In this document: positions 9,338 through 20,032 of the stretch, one piece after another
Numbering within the stretch: the first letter of the stretch is position 1
Layout of the letters: each line of letters begins with the position of its first letter
From: Leifsonia soli
GTDB taxonomy: Bacteria > Actinomycetota > Actinomycetes > Actinomycetales > Microbacteriaceae
NCBI RefSeq assembly: GCF_013408745.1
Contig: NZ_JACCBJ010000001.1
Location: 1,798,001 to 1,862,000 of the forward strand
DNA: 64,000 bases
Reading direction: 5' to 3'
Position numbers and translations under genes: made by a program
Notes under the pieces: generated by a model
The model's input: only the letters and a program-made list of their open reading frames with translations
Told to the model about the DNA's origin: nothing
The model's database searches: none

Positions 9338-10069
9338 GTCGTCTTCGTCGTCGGCCTCTTCGTCGTCGGCCTCGTCGTCTTCGTCGTCTTCGTCGGCGAG
9401 CGCCGCGGCCTCCTCCGCCTCCAGATCGAGGTCGCTGTCGACGTCCGTCTCCTCGTCGAAGTCGACGTCGACACTGTCGATGTCGACGCCGTCCACATCG
9501 TCGTCGCCGTGCAGGTCGTGCACGTCGTGGTCGTCCTCGGCGTCGTCGAAGCCCTCCTCGGACTCGTCGTCACTCTCGTCGTCACCCTCGTCCTCGTCGT
9601 CGTCCACGCTGTCGTCATCCGACTCGGCGTCCGCGCTCGCGTTGGCCTCCTGCGCGGCCTGGTACTCGGCCAGGCGCTCCGACCAGGGCACCCAGTCGGG
9701 CGCCAGCAGCGATCCGTCGCCCGGCATCAACTCGGCCTCGAGCACGGTCGGCTCGTCGTCATCGCCGGCGCGGCCGACGGTGACGGTCCAGCGCCAGTCC
9801 GGGTAGCCCGACAGGCGGCTGGCGAACAGCAGGGAGACGACACCGGGCCCCTCGACGACGTGGCCGAGGGGTTCGCCGATCGTGGCCTCCGGGGTGATCT
9901 CGGCCAGCGCCTGGAGCGCGAGCGGGACCGCGGCGAGCAGCTCGGGATCGGCGACCAGCGGTGCGGCCGGCTCCGCATCCACGATCACGTCCGTCACCTC
10001 AACGGCCTCGGCCGCCTCGGCGACCTCCGCCTCGGCGACCGGGTCGACGTCGTCGCCGCGCTCAGGCAT
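9191..10069 (-). CDS. DUF3027 protein with long acidic tail
   Basis: 292 residues. The N-terminal half (about 40-135) is the folded part: ALAEITPEATIGEPLG, a GVVSLLF strand, YPDWRWTVTVGR and MPGDGSLLAPDWVPWSERL, which identify DUF3027 (function unknown). The rest, about 145 residues, is almost entirely Asp/Glu/Ser and looks disordered. Its ATG overlaps the stop of the cold-shock-domain gene by eight bases, so the two form an operon. The low-complexity tail runs across the DUF2530 gene on the other strand; the true end could be earlier if a frameshift exists. Confidence 0.75.
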   Translation of the reverse strand: MPERGDDVDPVAEAEVAEAAEAVEVTDVIVDAEPAAPLVADPELLAAVPLALQALAEITPEATIGEPLGHVVEGPGVVSLLFASRLSGYPDWRWTVTVGRAGDDDEPTVLEAELMPGDGSLLAPDWVPWSERLAEYQAAQEANASADAESDDDSVDDDEDEGDDESDDESEEGFDDAEDDHDVHDLHGDDDVDGVDIDSVDVDFDEETDVDSDLDLEAEEAAALADEDDEDDEADDEEADDEDDSAAARDGEVAESEDAEDESDDDGPEPGAGGDRRAADDQDDDEGDQPQR

Positions 10070-10442
10070 CCAGGTCGTCCGCGACCTTGCGCAGCACGGC
10101 GGCGATCTTCGCGCCGTGCGCCTTGTCGGGGTACTTGCCGCGGCGCAGGTTCGCGCCGATGCCGTCGAGCAGCTTCACGAGGTCCTCGACGATGATCGCC
10201 ATGTCGTCGGCCGACTTGCGCTTCATCTTCACCAGGCTCGGCGGAGCCTCCAGAACGCGCACGGAGAGCGCCTGCGCTCCGCGCTTGCCGTCGGCGATGC
10301 CGAACTCCAGACGGGTTCCCGCTTTGACGACGGCACCGGCGGGAAGCGCCGAGGCGTGCAGGAAGACTTCCTGGCCGTCATCGGAGCTGATGAAGCCGAA
10401 GCCTTTCTCCTCGTCGTAGAACTTGACCTTGCCGGTTGGCAT
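10062..10442 (-). CDS. Cold-shock-domain RNA-binding protein with C-terminal extension
   Basis: 126 residues. Residues 1-65 are a cold-shock domain with RNP-like motifs KGFGFISSDDG and EVFLHASAL; the remaining 60 (MKRKSADDMAIIVEDLVKLL..) form a helical extension typical of a larger actinobacterial CSD family. The ATG at 10442 is chosen over in-frame starts at 10457 and 10484 because the domain begins MPTGKVKFYD. It is first in an operon with the DUF3027 gene. It probably binds single-stranded nucleic acid; its target is unknown. Confidence 0.85.
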   Translation of the reverse strand: MPTGKVKFYDEEKGFGFISSDDGQEVFLHASALPAGAVVKAGTRLEFGIADGKRGAQALSVRVLEAPPSLVKMKRKSADDMAIIVEDLVKLLDGIGANLRRGKYPDKAHGAKIAAVLRKVADDLDA

Positions 10443-10498
10443 GGGAACCTCACTTCGCATGGGGGATCGGATGACCAACCTCAATTATCCTTGATTTC

Positions 10499-10786
10499 GT
10501 GACCCAGCAGACCCCGCCGCCGGCATCGCGGCTCCAGCGCATCCTGTCGTACATCGTCGCCGCGCTCGTCATCGTTTCCCTGGTCTGCATCGCAGCCATC
10601 CTGATCGGGACGGCGGCCGGGCAATTCGCGGCCCAGGGTTCCGGCCTCGGGCTGTGGCCGACCGTCTTCTTCTTCCCCCTGGTGGCCCTGCCGATCGCCT
10701 TCGTGCTGATCATCGTCCTCCTCATCGTCAGCGCCCGGCGCAACCGGGCGGCCAACGCGGCCAACGGCACCAAGGGCCGGCGCTAG
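10499..10786 (+). CDS. Small two-helix membrane protein
   Basis: 95 residues with a short Gln/Pro-rich N-terminus, membrane segments at about 16-38 and 55-80 and a basic, Ala/Asn-rich C-terminus. No family motif is recognised. GTG start with TATCCT at 10486-10491 seven bases before it, a leaderless-promoter layout. It is divergent from the cold-shock-domain gene, and the helicase-associated gene follows 28 bases downstream. Confidence 0.7.
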   Translation: MTQQTPPPASRLQRILSYIVAALVIVSLVCIAAILIGTAAGQFAAQGSGLGLWPTVFFFPLVALPIAFVLIIVLLIVSARRNRAANAANGTKGRR

Positions 10787-10814
10787 GGGCCGGGACGGCC
10801 GGCGGTTCGGCGCC

Positions 10815-12719
<1,905 letters not shown>

Positions 12720-12786
12720 TCGCGGGAGCGCCCGGTTCCCGGCCACCCGGCCGGACCCCAGGGCGCAGGGCGTAGGCTGGTGAGCT

Positions 12787-14430
12787 ATGTCCGATGGCCC
12801 CCTGATCGTCCAGAGCGACCGCACCGTCCTGCTGGAGGTCGCGCACCCGGAGGCGGAGGACGCACGCCACGACCTCGCCGTCTTCGCCGAGCTGGAGCGC
12901 GCGCCCGAGCACATCCACACCTACCGCATCACCCGGCTGGGGCTCTGGAACGCGCGGGCCGCCGGGCACACCGCCGAGGACATGCTGGGCACCCTGGAGC
13001 GGTACTCGAAGTTCCCCATCCCGCAGACGGTGTCGGTCGACGTCTCCGAGACCGTCGCCCGGTACGGGCGTCTCGTCATCGAGCGCGACGACGAGGGGAC
13101 GCTGCTGCTCCGCTCCACCGACCTGGCCGTCCTGACCGAGGTCGCGACCGCCAAGCGGATCGCGCCGCTGCTGCTGGAGCGTCGTGACGACACGACGTTC
13201 GTCGTGGAGGTGTGGGCGCGCGGGCAGCTCAAGCAGGAGCTCGTCAAGCTGGGCTGGCCGGCGGAAGACCTTGCCGGGTACACCCCGGGGACGCCGCACG
13301 AGATCGGGCTGAAGGAGGACGGCTGGGCGCTGCGCGACTACCAGCGCAAGGCGGTGACCAACTTCTTCGACGGCGGCTCCGGCGTCGTGGTGCTCCCCTG
13401 CGGCGCGGGCAAGACGCTCGTCGGGGCCGGGGCGATGGCGACGGCGAAGACGACGACGCTCATCCTGGTGACCAACACGGTGTCGGCCCGGCAGTGGCGC
13501 GACGAGCTGCTGCGCCGCACGACGCTCACGGCCGAGGAGATCGGCGAGTACTCGGGTCAGGTGAAGGAGGTCAAGCCGGTCACGATCGCGACCTACCAGA
13601 TCCTCACAGCGAAGCGGAAGGGCGAGTACGCGCACCTGGCGCTGCTGGACGCGCTCGACTGGGGACTCGTCGTCTACGACGAGGTGCACCTGCTGCCGGC
13701 CCCCGTCTTCAAGCTCACCGCCGAGCTGCAGGCCCGCCGCCGCCTCGGACTGACGGCGACGCTGGTTCGCGAGGACGGCCGAGAAGGCGACGTGTTCAGC
13801 CTCATCGGCCCGAAGCGCTTCGACGCCCCGTGGAAGGAGATCGAGGCGCAGGGCTTCATCTCGCCGGCCGCCTGCTACGAGGTGCGCGTCGACCTGCCGC
13901 CGTCGGACCGGCTCAGTTACGCCGCCGCCCCCGACGACGAGCGGTACCGTCTGGCGGCGACGGCTCCCGCGAAGCTCGACATCGTGCGTCAGCTGGTCGC
14001 GCGGCACGAGGGGGAGCGCATCCTGATCATCGGGCAGTACCTCGACCAGATCGACGAGCTCGCGACCGCGCTGGATGCGCCGCAGCTGACCGGCGCGACG
14101 CCAGTGGACGAGCGGGAGCGGCTCTACCAGGAGTTCCGCGACGGCCGGACGAAGGTGCTCGTGGTCAGCAAGGTCGCCAACTTCTCGGTCGACCTGCCCG
14201 AGGCGACCGTCGCCATCCAAGTGTCGGGCTCGTACGGCAGCCGGCAGGAGGAGGCCCAGCGCCTCGGACGCCTGCTGCGGCCCAAGGAGTCGGGACTGTC
14301 GGCCAACTTCTACACGCTGGTCGCCCGCGACACGGTCGACCAGGACTTCGCGCAGAACCGCCAGCGGTTCCTCGCGGAGCAGGGCTACTCGTACACGATC
14401 CTCGACGCGCACGCGCTGCAGGCGGCGTAA
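12787..14430 (+). CDS. XPB-type DNA repair helicase
   Basis: 547 residues, superfamily 2 helicase. In order: an N-terminal damage-recognition-like domain, the Q-motif region LRDYQRKAV, Walker A PCGAGKT, the DEVH box in VYDEVHLLPAP, motif III LTATLVRED, and the helicase C domain ending with motif VI QRLGRLLRP. The ATG is preceded by TAGGCT at 12773-12778 with eight bases between, which suggests its own leaderless promoter in addition to readthrough from the partner gene. Confidence 0.93.
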   Translation: MSDGPLIVQSDRTVLLEVAHPEAEDARHDLAVFAELERAPEHIHTYRITRLGLWNARAAGHTAEDMLGTLERYSKFPIPQTVSVDVSETVARYGRLVIERDDEGTLLLRSTDLAVLTEVATAKRIAPLLLERRDDTTFVVEVWARGQLKQELVKLGWPAEDLAGYTPGTPHEIGLKEDGWALRDYQRKAVTNFFDGGSGVVVLPCGAGKTLVGAGAMATAKTTTLILVTNTVSARQWRDELLRRTTLTAEEIGEYSGQVKEVKPVTIATYQILTAKRKGEYAHLALLDALDWGLVVYDEVHLLPAPVFKLTAELQARRRLGLTATLVREDGREGDVFSLIGPKRFDAPWKEIEAQGFISPAACYEVRVDLPPSDRLSYAAAPDDERYRLAATAPAKLDIVRQLVARHEGERILIIGQYLDQIDELATALDAPQLTGATPVDERERLYQEFRDGRTKVLVVSKVANFSVDLPEATVAIQVSGSYGSRQEEAQRLGRLLRPKESGLSANFYTLVARDTVDQDFAQNRQRFLAEQGYSYTILDAHALQAA

Positions 14431-14485
14431 TCGGGCGCGAGATCTGGCGCAAACCGCGGTTTTCCGCTCGCGGGGGCGGGCGGGG

Positions 14486-15367
14486 TCAGCGCAGGATGCG
14501 GGAGAGGGTCGTGCGCGCCTCGGGGTCGGCGGGGCGGTCGCGGAGCGTGATCGCGGCCTTCCAGAGGGCCCAGCCGCGCGCCCGCGACCACGTGTCGTCG
14601 TCGAGGCCGACCGTGTCGACGAAAGCATCGCGGGCCGCACCCTCGAACATGGTCCAGGCGGGCACGAGGTCGCAGGCGGGGTCTCCGACGCCGGACGTGC
14701 CGAAGTCGATCACCGCGGACAGCGTGCCCGACGCATCCGTCAGCAGGTTCCCCGGCGCGACATCGCCGTGGAACCACACCGGCGCGCCGGCCCAGCGGGA
14801 TGCGGTGGCCTCGGCCCAGAGCGCGCGAGCCCGGTCCGCATCGACGGCCGGGAGGCGCGTGAACGCGGCGAGCGCCTCCTCGCCGTAGACCTCGGGCGGA
14901 GCGCCGCGGAAGAAGTTGTGCGTCCCCGGCTCGGGCGCGCCTTCGGTCGGAGCCGCCCGCAGCGCGACCAGGAAGCGGCCGATGGCCTGGGCGAGCGCCG
15001 CATCCTGCGACACGTCGCCCAGCAGCACCACCGGCCGGCCGGGCAGCCAGCGGTACACCGACCACGGCAGCGGGTACTCAGCGGTCGGCTCCCCCTCCGC
15101 GACCGGCTGTGGGATCGGCAGCGGCAGCAGCGGAGCCAGCCGCGGCAGCCACTCCTGCTCTTTGGCGACCTGCTCCCGGTACCCGGCGGCGCTCGGGAGC
15201 CGGACGCTCAGCTCGTCGCCGAGCCGGAAGGTCCGGTTGTCCCAGCCGTCGTGCTCGACCGGGCGGATGGGCAGCCCGCGCCACCGGGGGAACTGCGCGT
15301 CGACGAGGCGACGCACCAGGCCGGCGTCGATCTCCGGCCGGAGCTCGGCCTCCTCAGTTCCGGACAT
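14486..15367 (-). CDS. Aminoglycoside phosphotransferase family protein
   Basis: 293 residues with the APH/choline kinase fold: the catalytic loop WFHGDVAPGNLL (Asp general base) and the metal-binding IDFGTSGVGDPACDL. An N-lobe with NRTFRLGDELSVRLP precedes it. Family members phosphorylate small alcohols or antibiotics; nothing here shows resistance, and the operon partners are a reductase and a FolP-like protein. The start overlaps the end of the reductase gene by 14 bases. The substrate is unknown. Confidence 0.85.
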   Translation of the reverse strand: MSGTEEAELRPEIDAGLVRRLVDAQFPRWRGLPIRPVEHDGWDNRTFRLGDELSVRLPSAAGYREQVAKEQEWLPRLAPLLPLPIPQPVAEGEPTAEYPLPWSVYRWLPGRPVVLLGDVSQDAALAQAIGRFLVALRAAPTEGAPEPGTHNFFRGAPPEVYGEEALAAFTRLPAVDADRARALWAEATASRWAGAPVWFHGDVAPGNLLTDASGTLSAVIDFGTSGVGDPACDLVPAWTMFEGAARDAFVDTVGLDDDTWSRARGWALWKAAITLRDRPADPEARTTLSRILR

Positions 15368-16106
15368 ACCGCAGCAGCAGGGTGTCGTCCCCCGCCAGCG
15401 TGTGCGCCAACCGCAACCCGAGCGGGGCGATCGGCGCGGCGCCCGTCGCGATCCGCGACGACGTCCCTCCCTCCAGCCTCGGGCTGACCGTCAGGCACAG
15501 CTCGTCCACGGCGCGTGCCGCGATCAGGTCGGCGAACAGGTGCGGACCTCCCTCGCAGTGGATGCGCTTCAGCCCCCGCTCGTGGAGCACCCGCAGTCCG
15601 CGCTCGGCCTGCACGCGGTCCCGGCCGCAGACCACCACGTCGGCGACCTCCGAGAGCGCATCGCGCGCCTCCGGCCGCGACAGCTCTGTGGTGAGGATGA
15701 TCGGGCGCTCCGGGGCGTCCTGGAAGATCGGGCTGCGCGGGTCGAGGTCGAGCCCGGCCGACACGATGGCGAACACCGGGTGCGCGGTCATCCCCGCCCC
15801 GCTGCGCGCTCTGGCCGACGCCGGGGCGACCCGCATCGCGCCGTACCCCTCGGCGCGCACGGTGCCCGCGCCCACCAGCACCACGTCGCACAGCCGCCGC
15901 AGCAGCTCGAACACCCGGCCGTCGACGTCGTTCGACAAGCCGCCCGACAGTCCCTGGTGGGTGGCAGCGCCGTCCACGCTGGTGACGAAGTTCACCCGCA
16001 GCCACGGCTCCCCCGCGCCCTCCTGGTAGAGGGCGGTGATCTCGTCGTCGGTCAGCTCGGGCTGCGACGGCAGCGGCGACAGGCGGTGGATGGCGGGCTC
16101 ACTCAT
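15354..16106 (-). CDS. Pyrimidine reductase family protein (RibD C-terminal domain)
   Basis: 250 residues with the RibD/DHFR-like fold: WLRVNFVTSVDGAATHQGLSG near the N-terminus, DVVLVGAGTVRAEGYG, and GLKRIHCEGGPHLFADLI, which forms the nucleotide-binding end. Such stand-alone domains reduce a pyrimidine intermediate of riboflavin or a related substrate with NADPH; no rib genes are near, so the role is open. Its ATG overlaps the folP stop by eight bases, so it is in the folP operon. Confidence 0.85.
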   Translation of the reverse strand: MSEPAIHRLSPLPSQPELTDDEITALYQEGAGEPWLRVNFVTSVDGAATHQGLSGGLSNDVDGRVFELLRRLCDVVLVGAGTVRAEGYGAMRVAPASARARSGAGMTAHPVFAIVSAGLDLDPRSPIFQDAPERPIILTTELSRPEARDALSEVADVVVCGRDRVQAERGLRVLHERGLKRIHCEGGPHLFADLIAARAVDELCLTVSPRLEGGTSSRIATGAAPIAPLGLRLAHTLAGDDTLLLRYVRN

Positions 16107-17010
16107 TCACGTCTCCCATGTTGTGCTTGAGGTAGGCCGGCGCACGGAAGCCGAGCACGGCCTCGGTCATGCGCACGGCGGCGACGGAGGCACGCACATC
16201 GTGCATGCGGACGATCCGCGCGCCGTTGACGATGCTGATGACCGCGGCGGCGAGCGACCCCTCCAGCCGGTCGGCACGCGGGGCGTCGAGCGTCTCGCCG
16301 ATGAAGTCCTTGTTGGAGACGGCGGCGAGGGTCGGGTAGCCGAGGTCCGCGATCTCGCTGAGCCGGCGGGTCAGCTCCAGCGAGTGCAGCGTGTTCTTGT
16401 TGAGGTCGTGCCCCGGGTCGACGATGATCCGCTCCTCCGCAACGCCCGCGGCCTGCGCGCGCTCCACGCGGTCGAGCAGGAACGCGGACACCTCAGCGAC
16501 CACGTCGCCGTACTGCGGCTTCGGGAAGGGGCGCCGCGGCTCGGCAAGGCTGTGGGTGATGACGAGCGTCGCCTCGCTGTCCGCGACGACCCGGGTGAGG
16601 TCGGGGTCGCGCAACCCGGTGGTGTCGTTGATGACGGTCGCACCGGCCGCGATGGCCTCGCGGGCGACGGCCGCGTGGAAGGTGTCCACCGAGATGACCA
16701 CGTCGGATCCGGCCCGCAGCGCGGCGACCACCGGGACGACGCGCTCGATCTCCTCGTCGACCGGCACGGGCTCGCCCGGAGCGAAGGGCGCGCCGCCGAT
16801 GTCGACCCAGTCGGCGCCGAGCGCAACCGCCTCGAAGCAGGCGTCCACCGCCCGGTCGAAGGCGTACGTGCGGCCCTGGTCGTAGAACGAGTCCGGCGTG
16901 CGGTTCACCACCGCCATGACGGCGACCTGCCGCGAGAAGTCGAACGTGCGCGCGCCGATCCTCCGGACCGGGACGCGCAGCGGCGGCAGGTACGGCTCAG
17001 AGCGTGGCAA
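16099..17010 (-). CDS. folP: Dihydropteroate synthase paralogue (FolP2-like)
   Basis: 303 residues, TIM-barrel DHPS family. It has NRTPDSFYD, ISVDTFHAAVA, INDTTGL, VDPGHDLNKNT and SNKDFIGETL. The second signature is DIGGAPFAPG rather than the DxGGESTRPG of true DHPS, and the NRTPDSFYD and NKDxxGETL motifs resemble mycobacterial FolP2, a paralogue reported to lack DHPS activity. It may therefore not make dihydropteroate. The start is TTG 17010: an in-frame TGA 24 bases upstream excludes longer starts. Confidence 0.82.
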   Translation of the reverse strand: MPRSEPYLPPLRVPVRRIGARTFDFSRQVAVMAVVNRTPDSFYDQGRTYAFDRAVDACFEAVALGADWVDIGGAPFAPGEPVPVDEEIERVVPVVAALRAGSDVVISVDTFHAAVAREAIAAGATVINDTTGLRDPDLTRVVADSEATLVITHSLAEPRRPFPKPQYGDVVAEVSAFLLDRVERAQAAGVAEERIIVDPGHDLNKNTLHSLELTRRLSEIADLGYPTLAAVSNKDFIGETLDAPRADRLEGSLAAAVISIVNGARIVRMHDVRASVAAVRMTEAVLGFRAPAYLKHNMGDVNE

Positions 17011-17087
17011 GGTCGACGTCCCGACGGCGGTTCATGGCCTCATCGTATGCGTCCCGGCTGTCCGGCTTCGAGCGGCCGCACCGGCGG

Positions 17088-18281
17088 TCACCGCCGGAAG
17101 ACGGCGTCGAGGGCCCGGAGCAGCACCTCCGAAGCGAGCAGGGCCGAGTGGTCCGACTCATTCGGAATGAGTTCGACAAGGTCGATTCCGACGATCTCCC
17201 GGCCCCGACACACCAGGTCGATGAGCTGCGTCAGCTCGGCCGGTGTCAGGCCACCGGGCAACGGCGTCCCTGTGCTCGGGAGGAATGCGGGATCGAGCAC
17301 ATCCACGTCGATGCTCAGATACCACGGCATCGAACGGTCGAGGGATTCCTCGACCCGGCCCGAGTCGAGCCTCAGGGCCGATGTGCCCGGCCAGACCATC
17401 ACCTTGTCGCCGGGGACGGGATCCTCTTCCGCTAGTTGTCGAATTCCGAACTGAGCGATCGTCGCGATCTCACCCCGCCCTGCCAGCCAGCTCATGACAT
17501 TCCCGTGGTGCAGCGATGTCCGCCAGTCCCCGTGCATCGGCTCCAGGTAGTCGGAGTGCGCATCGATGTGGAGGATACCGAGTCGTCGTCGCCGACGGAG
17601 ATGCCCCGAGACGAGCCCGAAGGTGATGGAGTGGTCTCCCCCTATCGCGACCGAAACCGTCTGTCGGTCGGCACACGCGGAAGCGAACTCCTCCAGGCGC
17701 TCGAACATGTCACCGTTCCGTGTCTGCACCGTATCGGACAGGTTCCCGATGTCCGCCAGTCGCACGTTTTCGAGGACGCGTCTTCCACGAACCGGGTCGT
17801 ACATCCCCCGTCCGTCTGCTCTGGTGAAGAGGCTGCCGCTCGCACGGCGGATGGCATCGGGCGCGGACCGCGACCCGGCCTTCTGCGACGCGCCCGCGTC
17901 GTACTCGACGCCTACGGCAATGGCATCGAAATGTGAAGTCCTGAGCGCAGCGGCGATCGTCGCGAAGGGGGCACCGAAGAGGCCCGTAGCACCCGGCGGC
18001 ACATGTTCGGGGGACGCCACCGGCACGAGCAGTCCGGCCTCTCGAAGGCCGACGATCACTCGGGAGAGCGATGACCTTTCTGCCGCGTCGGTCGTGAGTC
18101 GTCGGAGCACCTCCTCCACGGTTCGGGGAAGGGCGAAGAAGCCCAAGATAGAGGCGGCGGTCCGCCCGATGGTCACCTCGGTTCCCTGCGTCGGATGCCA
18201 GAGCGTCGTCGCGGCAGCGTCTGCCGAGCGAACAATGAAGTCTTGATTTGCTCGAAGGACGTCGTTCGCACCCGGGGTCAT
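17088..18281 (-). CDS. Peptide arginase with N-terminal PqqD-like (RRE) domain
   Basis: 397 residues. Residues 8-88 match the PqqD/RiPP-recognition-element fold (LWHPTQGTEVTIGRTAASIL..RTVEEVLRRL..VGLREAGLLVPV). Residues 118-397 are an arginase/ureohydrolase with all manganese ligands: His217 in GGDHS, Asp240, His242 and Asp244 in DAHSD, Asp325 and Asp327 in SIDVDVLDP. Arginases convert Arg to Orn; those in RiPP clusters act on peptides. A fused leader-binding domain strongly suggests a peptide substrate. The ATG at 18281 overlaps the previous stop (ATGA); it is last in the operon. Nearby folP is separate, 77 bases on. Confidence 0.82.
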   Translation of the reverse strand: MTPGANDVLRANQDFIVRSADAAATTLWHPTQGTEVTIGRTAASILGFFALPRTVEEVLRRLTTDAAERSSLSRVIVGLREAGLLVPVASPEHVPPGATGLFGAPFATIAAALRTSHFDAIAVGVEYDAGASQKAGSRSAPDAIRRASGSLFTRADGRGMYDPVRGRRVLENVRLADIGNLSDTVQTRNGDMFERLEEFASACADRQTVSVAIGGDHSITFGLVSGHLRRRRRLGILHIDAHSDYLEPMHGDWRTSLHHGNVMSWLAGRGEIATIAQFGIRQLAEEDPVPGDKVMVWPGTSALRLDSGRVEESLDRSMPWYLSIDVDVLDPAFLPSTGTPLPGGLTPAELTQLIDLVCRGREIVGIDLVELIPNESDHSALLASEVLLRALDAVFRR

Positions 18282-20032
18282 CGGCCCGCCGCATCTGTGT
18301 CGTGCCACGCGTTCCAGAGCTCGGCGTAGAGAGCGTTCGACTCGAGAAGATCGGCATGCCGGCCATCGCCGACGATCAGTCCCCCGTCCATGACCAGGAT
18401 GCGGTCCATCGACGGCATGACGTCCAGCCGGTGGACGATCGACAGGATCGTTGTCTGCGGCAAGAGCTCACCCAGACGCTGCTCCAGGCCGAACGCCTGC
18501 TGTCGTGGAATGGCAGAGGTCGCTTCGTCGAGGACGAGGACCTCCGGCTGTGCCAGCAGAACGCGCGCCAGAGCGAGTTGTTGGCGTCGCTCGGCGGAGA
18601 GGTCGCCATCCACCTCGTCGTCGAGCGCAGATGCGTGATCATCGATCCACTCCGCGGTCCCTGCCGTCATCAGCGCATCCGACATGGCAGAGTCGCTGAC
18701 GTCGGACTGCGCCAGCTGCAGGTTGTACCGCAGCGTCCCTGCAAAGACATGCTGCTCCTGCGTCACCACCACGACGCGCGGAGGTCCGCCGGCACCGTCG
18801 GCCGTCCTGCCGGCGATCCGCACCACGCCCGCACTAGGTGGTTCGATGCCGGAGAGCACCAAGCCCAGGGTGGACTTTCCTGCGCCGGACGGCCCGACCA
18901 ACGCGACTGTGGTCCCCGCCTCGACCTGCAACGTCACGGGTCCGAGCGCAGGTGTGCCCTTCTCATATTCGAAGCACACCGATGAGAGCTCGATGGTGCA
19001 CGGCGCCGGGCGATCGAGCGAAGCCGGCGCCTCAGCCTGAGGGGTGGTGCCGCGCAGGACTCCGGCCACCCCCTGGATGCGCGCGAAGGCGCTACGGCCG
19101 AGTTGCAGCTGGTCCGCCCAGTACAACAGATCGTCCAAAGGGTCGATGACGATCTGCACGTACAGGGCGATAGCGACGACACTGCCGAGTGAGCTCACTC
19201 CCTCGATGACGAGCCACCCGCCCCACAGCACGACGAGAGCCAATGGCAGGTAGTACGCGGACTGGACGAGCGGGAACCACACGGCCTGGAGGCGCAGCGT
19301 GCGGTTCTCCGCCGCCGCGACATGCCCCGCACCCGCCGCCATGGCCTCGGCCCGTGCCGCTTCGAGGCCGAGCGTCCGAACACTGGTGCCGCCGGCGATC
19401 GTGGCCAGCACGGCCGTGTCGAACACGCCGTGGCTCCGCAGTTCTTCGTCGTACGACGGCTGCGAACGCCGGATGTACCACCGAGTGGACAGGACGAGGA
19501 TCGGGAGCCCGACGATCATCGCGAGGGCGATTCGCCAGTCGATGGCGAAAGCCGCCACGGTCGTGACGATCACGGTCAATGAGCCGACAAGAACTTCCGG
19601 CAGCCCGATCCGCACGCCCTCGGACACGGCGTCGATGTCATTGGTCGTCCGCGCGAGCACGTCGCCGGCGGGGGCACGGTGAACGGTTCGGAATGGGAGC
19701 GCGACGATACCGCCGATGACCCGCTCGCGCAGCTGGGCGAACACGATCTCACCCGTGATATAGGACACGCGGTGCGCCAGCCAGGAGACGACGGCCTGGC
19801 CGGCCACCACACCGCACAGCACCGCAAGAGCAAGCCCTAGCCCCGTCCACCTCCCGGCAGTGGCCTCATCGAGGATCGTCCCGAACAGCAGGGGACCGAT
19901 GGCGGCGAGGACAGCCGCGGAGAGGTGGAATCCAATCAGGAGCAGCACGCGCCTGGAGTGCTCCCGCGCGAGTGCCGCCACCGCTTCCACGGTCTCGCGC
20001 CTGCTCGCGACCGGCAGCCAGTCTGCGGTCAT
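18278..20032 (-). CDS. ABC exporter half, catalytic-site subunit
   Basis: 584 residues: an N-terminal six-helix exporter domain (about 25-300) and an ATPase domain with Walker A GPSGAGKST, Walker B VLVLDEATS and the switch His in SIVHRLDV. The signature is degenerate (LSAERRQQL instead of LSGGQ). This is the mirror image of the defects in its partner, so the two should form a heterodimer with one working ATP site. There is no N-terminal C39 peptidase. Start ATG 20032 overlaps the partner's stop (ATGA). The likely cargo is the modified peptide. Confidence 0.85.
   Translation of the reverse strand: MTADWLPVASRRETVEAVAALAREHSRRVLLLIGFHLSAAVLAAIGPLLFGTILDEATAGRWTGLGLALAVLCGVVAGQAVVSWLAHRVSYITGEIVFAQLRERVIGGIVALPFRTVHRAPAGDVLARTTNDIDAVSEGVRIGLPEVLVGSLTVIVTTVAAFAIDWRIALAMIVGLPILVLSTRWYIRRSQPSYDEELRSHGVFDTAVLATIAGGTSVRTLGLEAARAEAMAAGAGHVAAAENRTLRLQAVWFPLVQSAYYLPLALVVLWGGWLVIEGVSSLGSVVAIALYVQIVIDPLDDLLYWADQLQLGRSAFARIQGVAGVLRGTTPQAEAPASLDRPAPCTIELSSVCFEYEKGTPALGPVTLQVEAGTTVALVGPSGAGKSTLGLVLSGIEPPSAGVVRIAGRTADGAGGPPRVVVVTQEQHVFAGTLRYNLQLAQSDVSDSAMSDALMTAGTAEWIDDHASALDDEVDGDLSAERRQQLALARVLLAQPEVLVLDEATSAIPRQQAFGLEQRLGELLPQTTILSIVHRLDVMPSMDRILVMDGGLIVGDGRHADLLESNALYAELWNAWHDTDAAGR

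Noticed and set aside
17088..18281. The arginase as an ordinary arginine-catabolic enzyme
   Set aside because: The PqqD-like N-terminal domain and its position at the end of an exporter/PLP-enzyme operon do not fit urea-cycle arginase or agmatinase.
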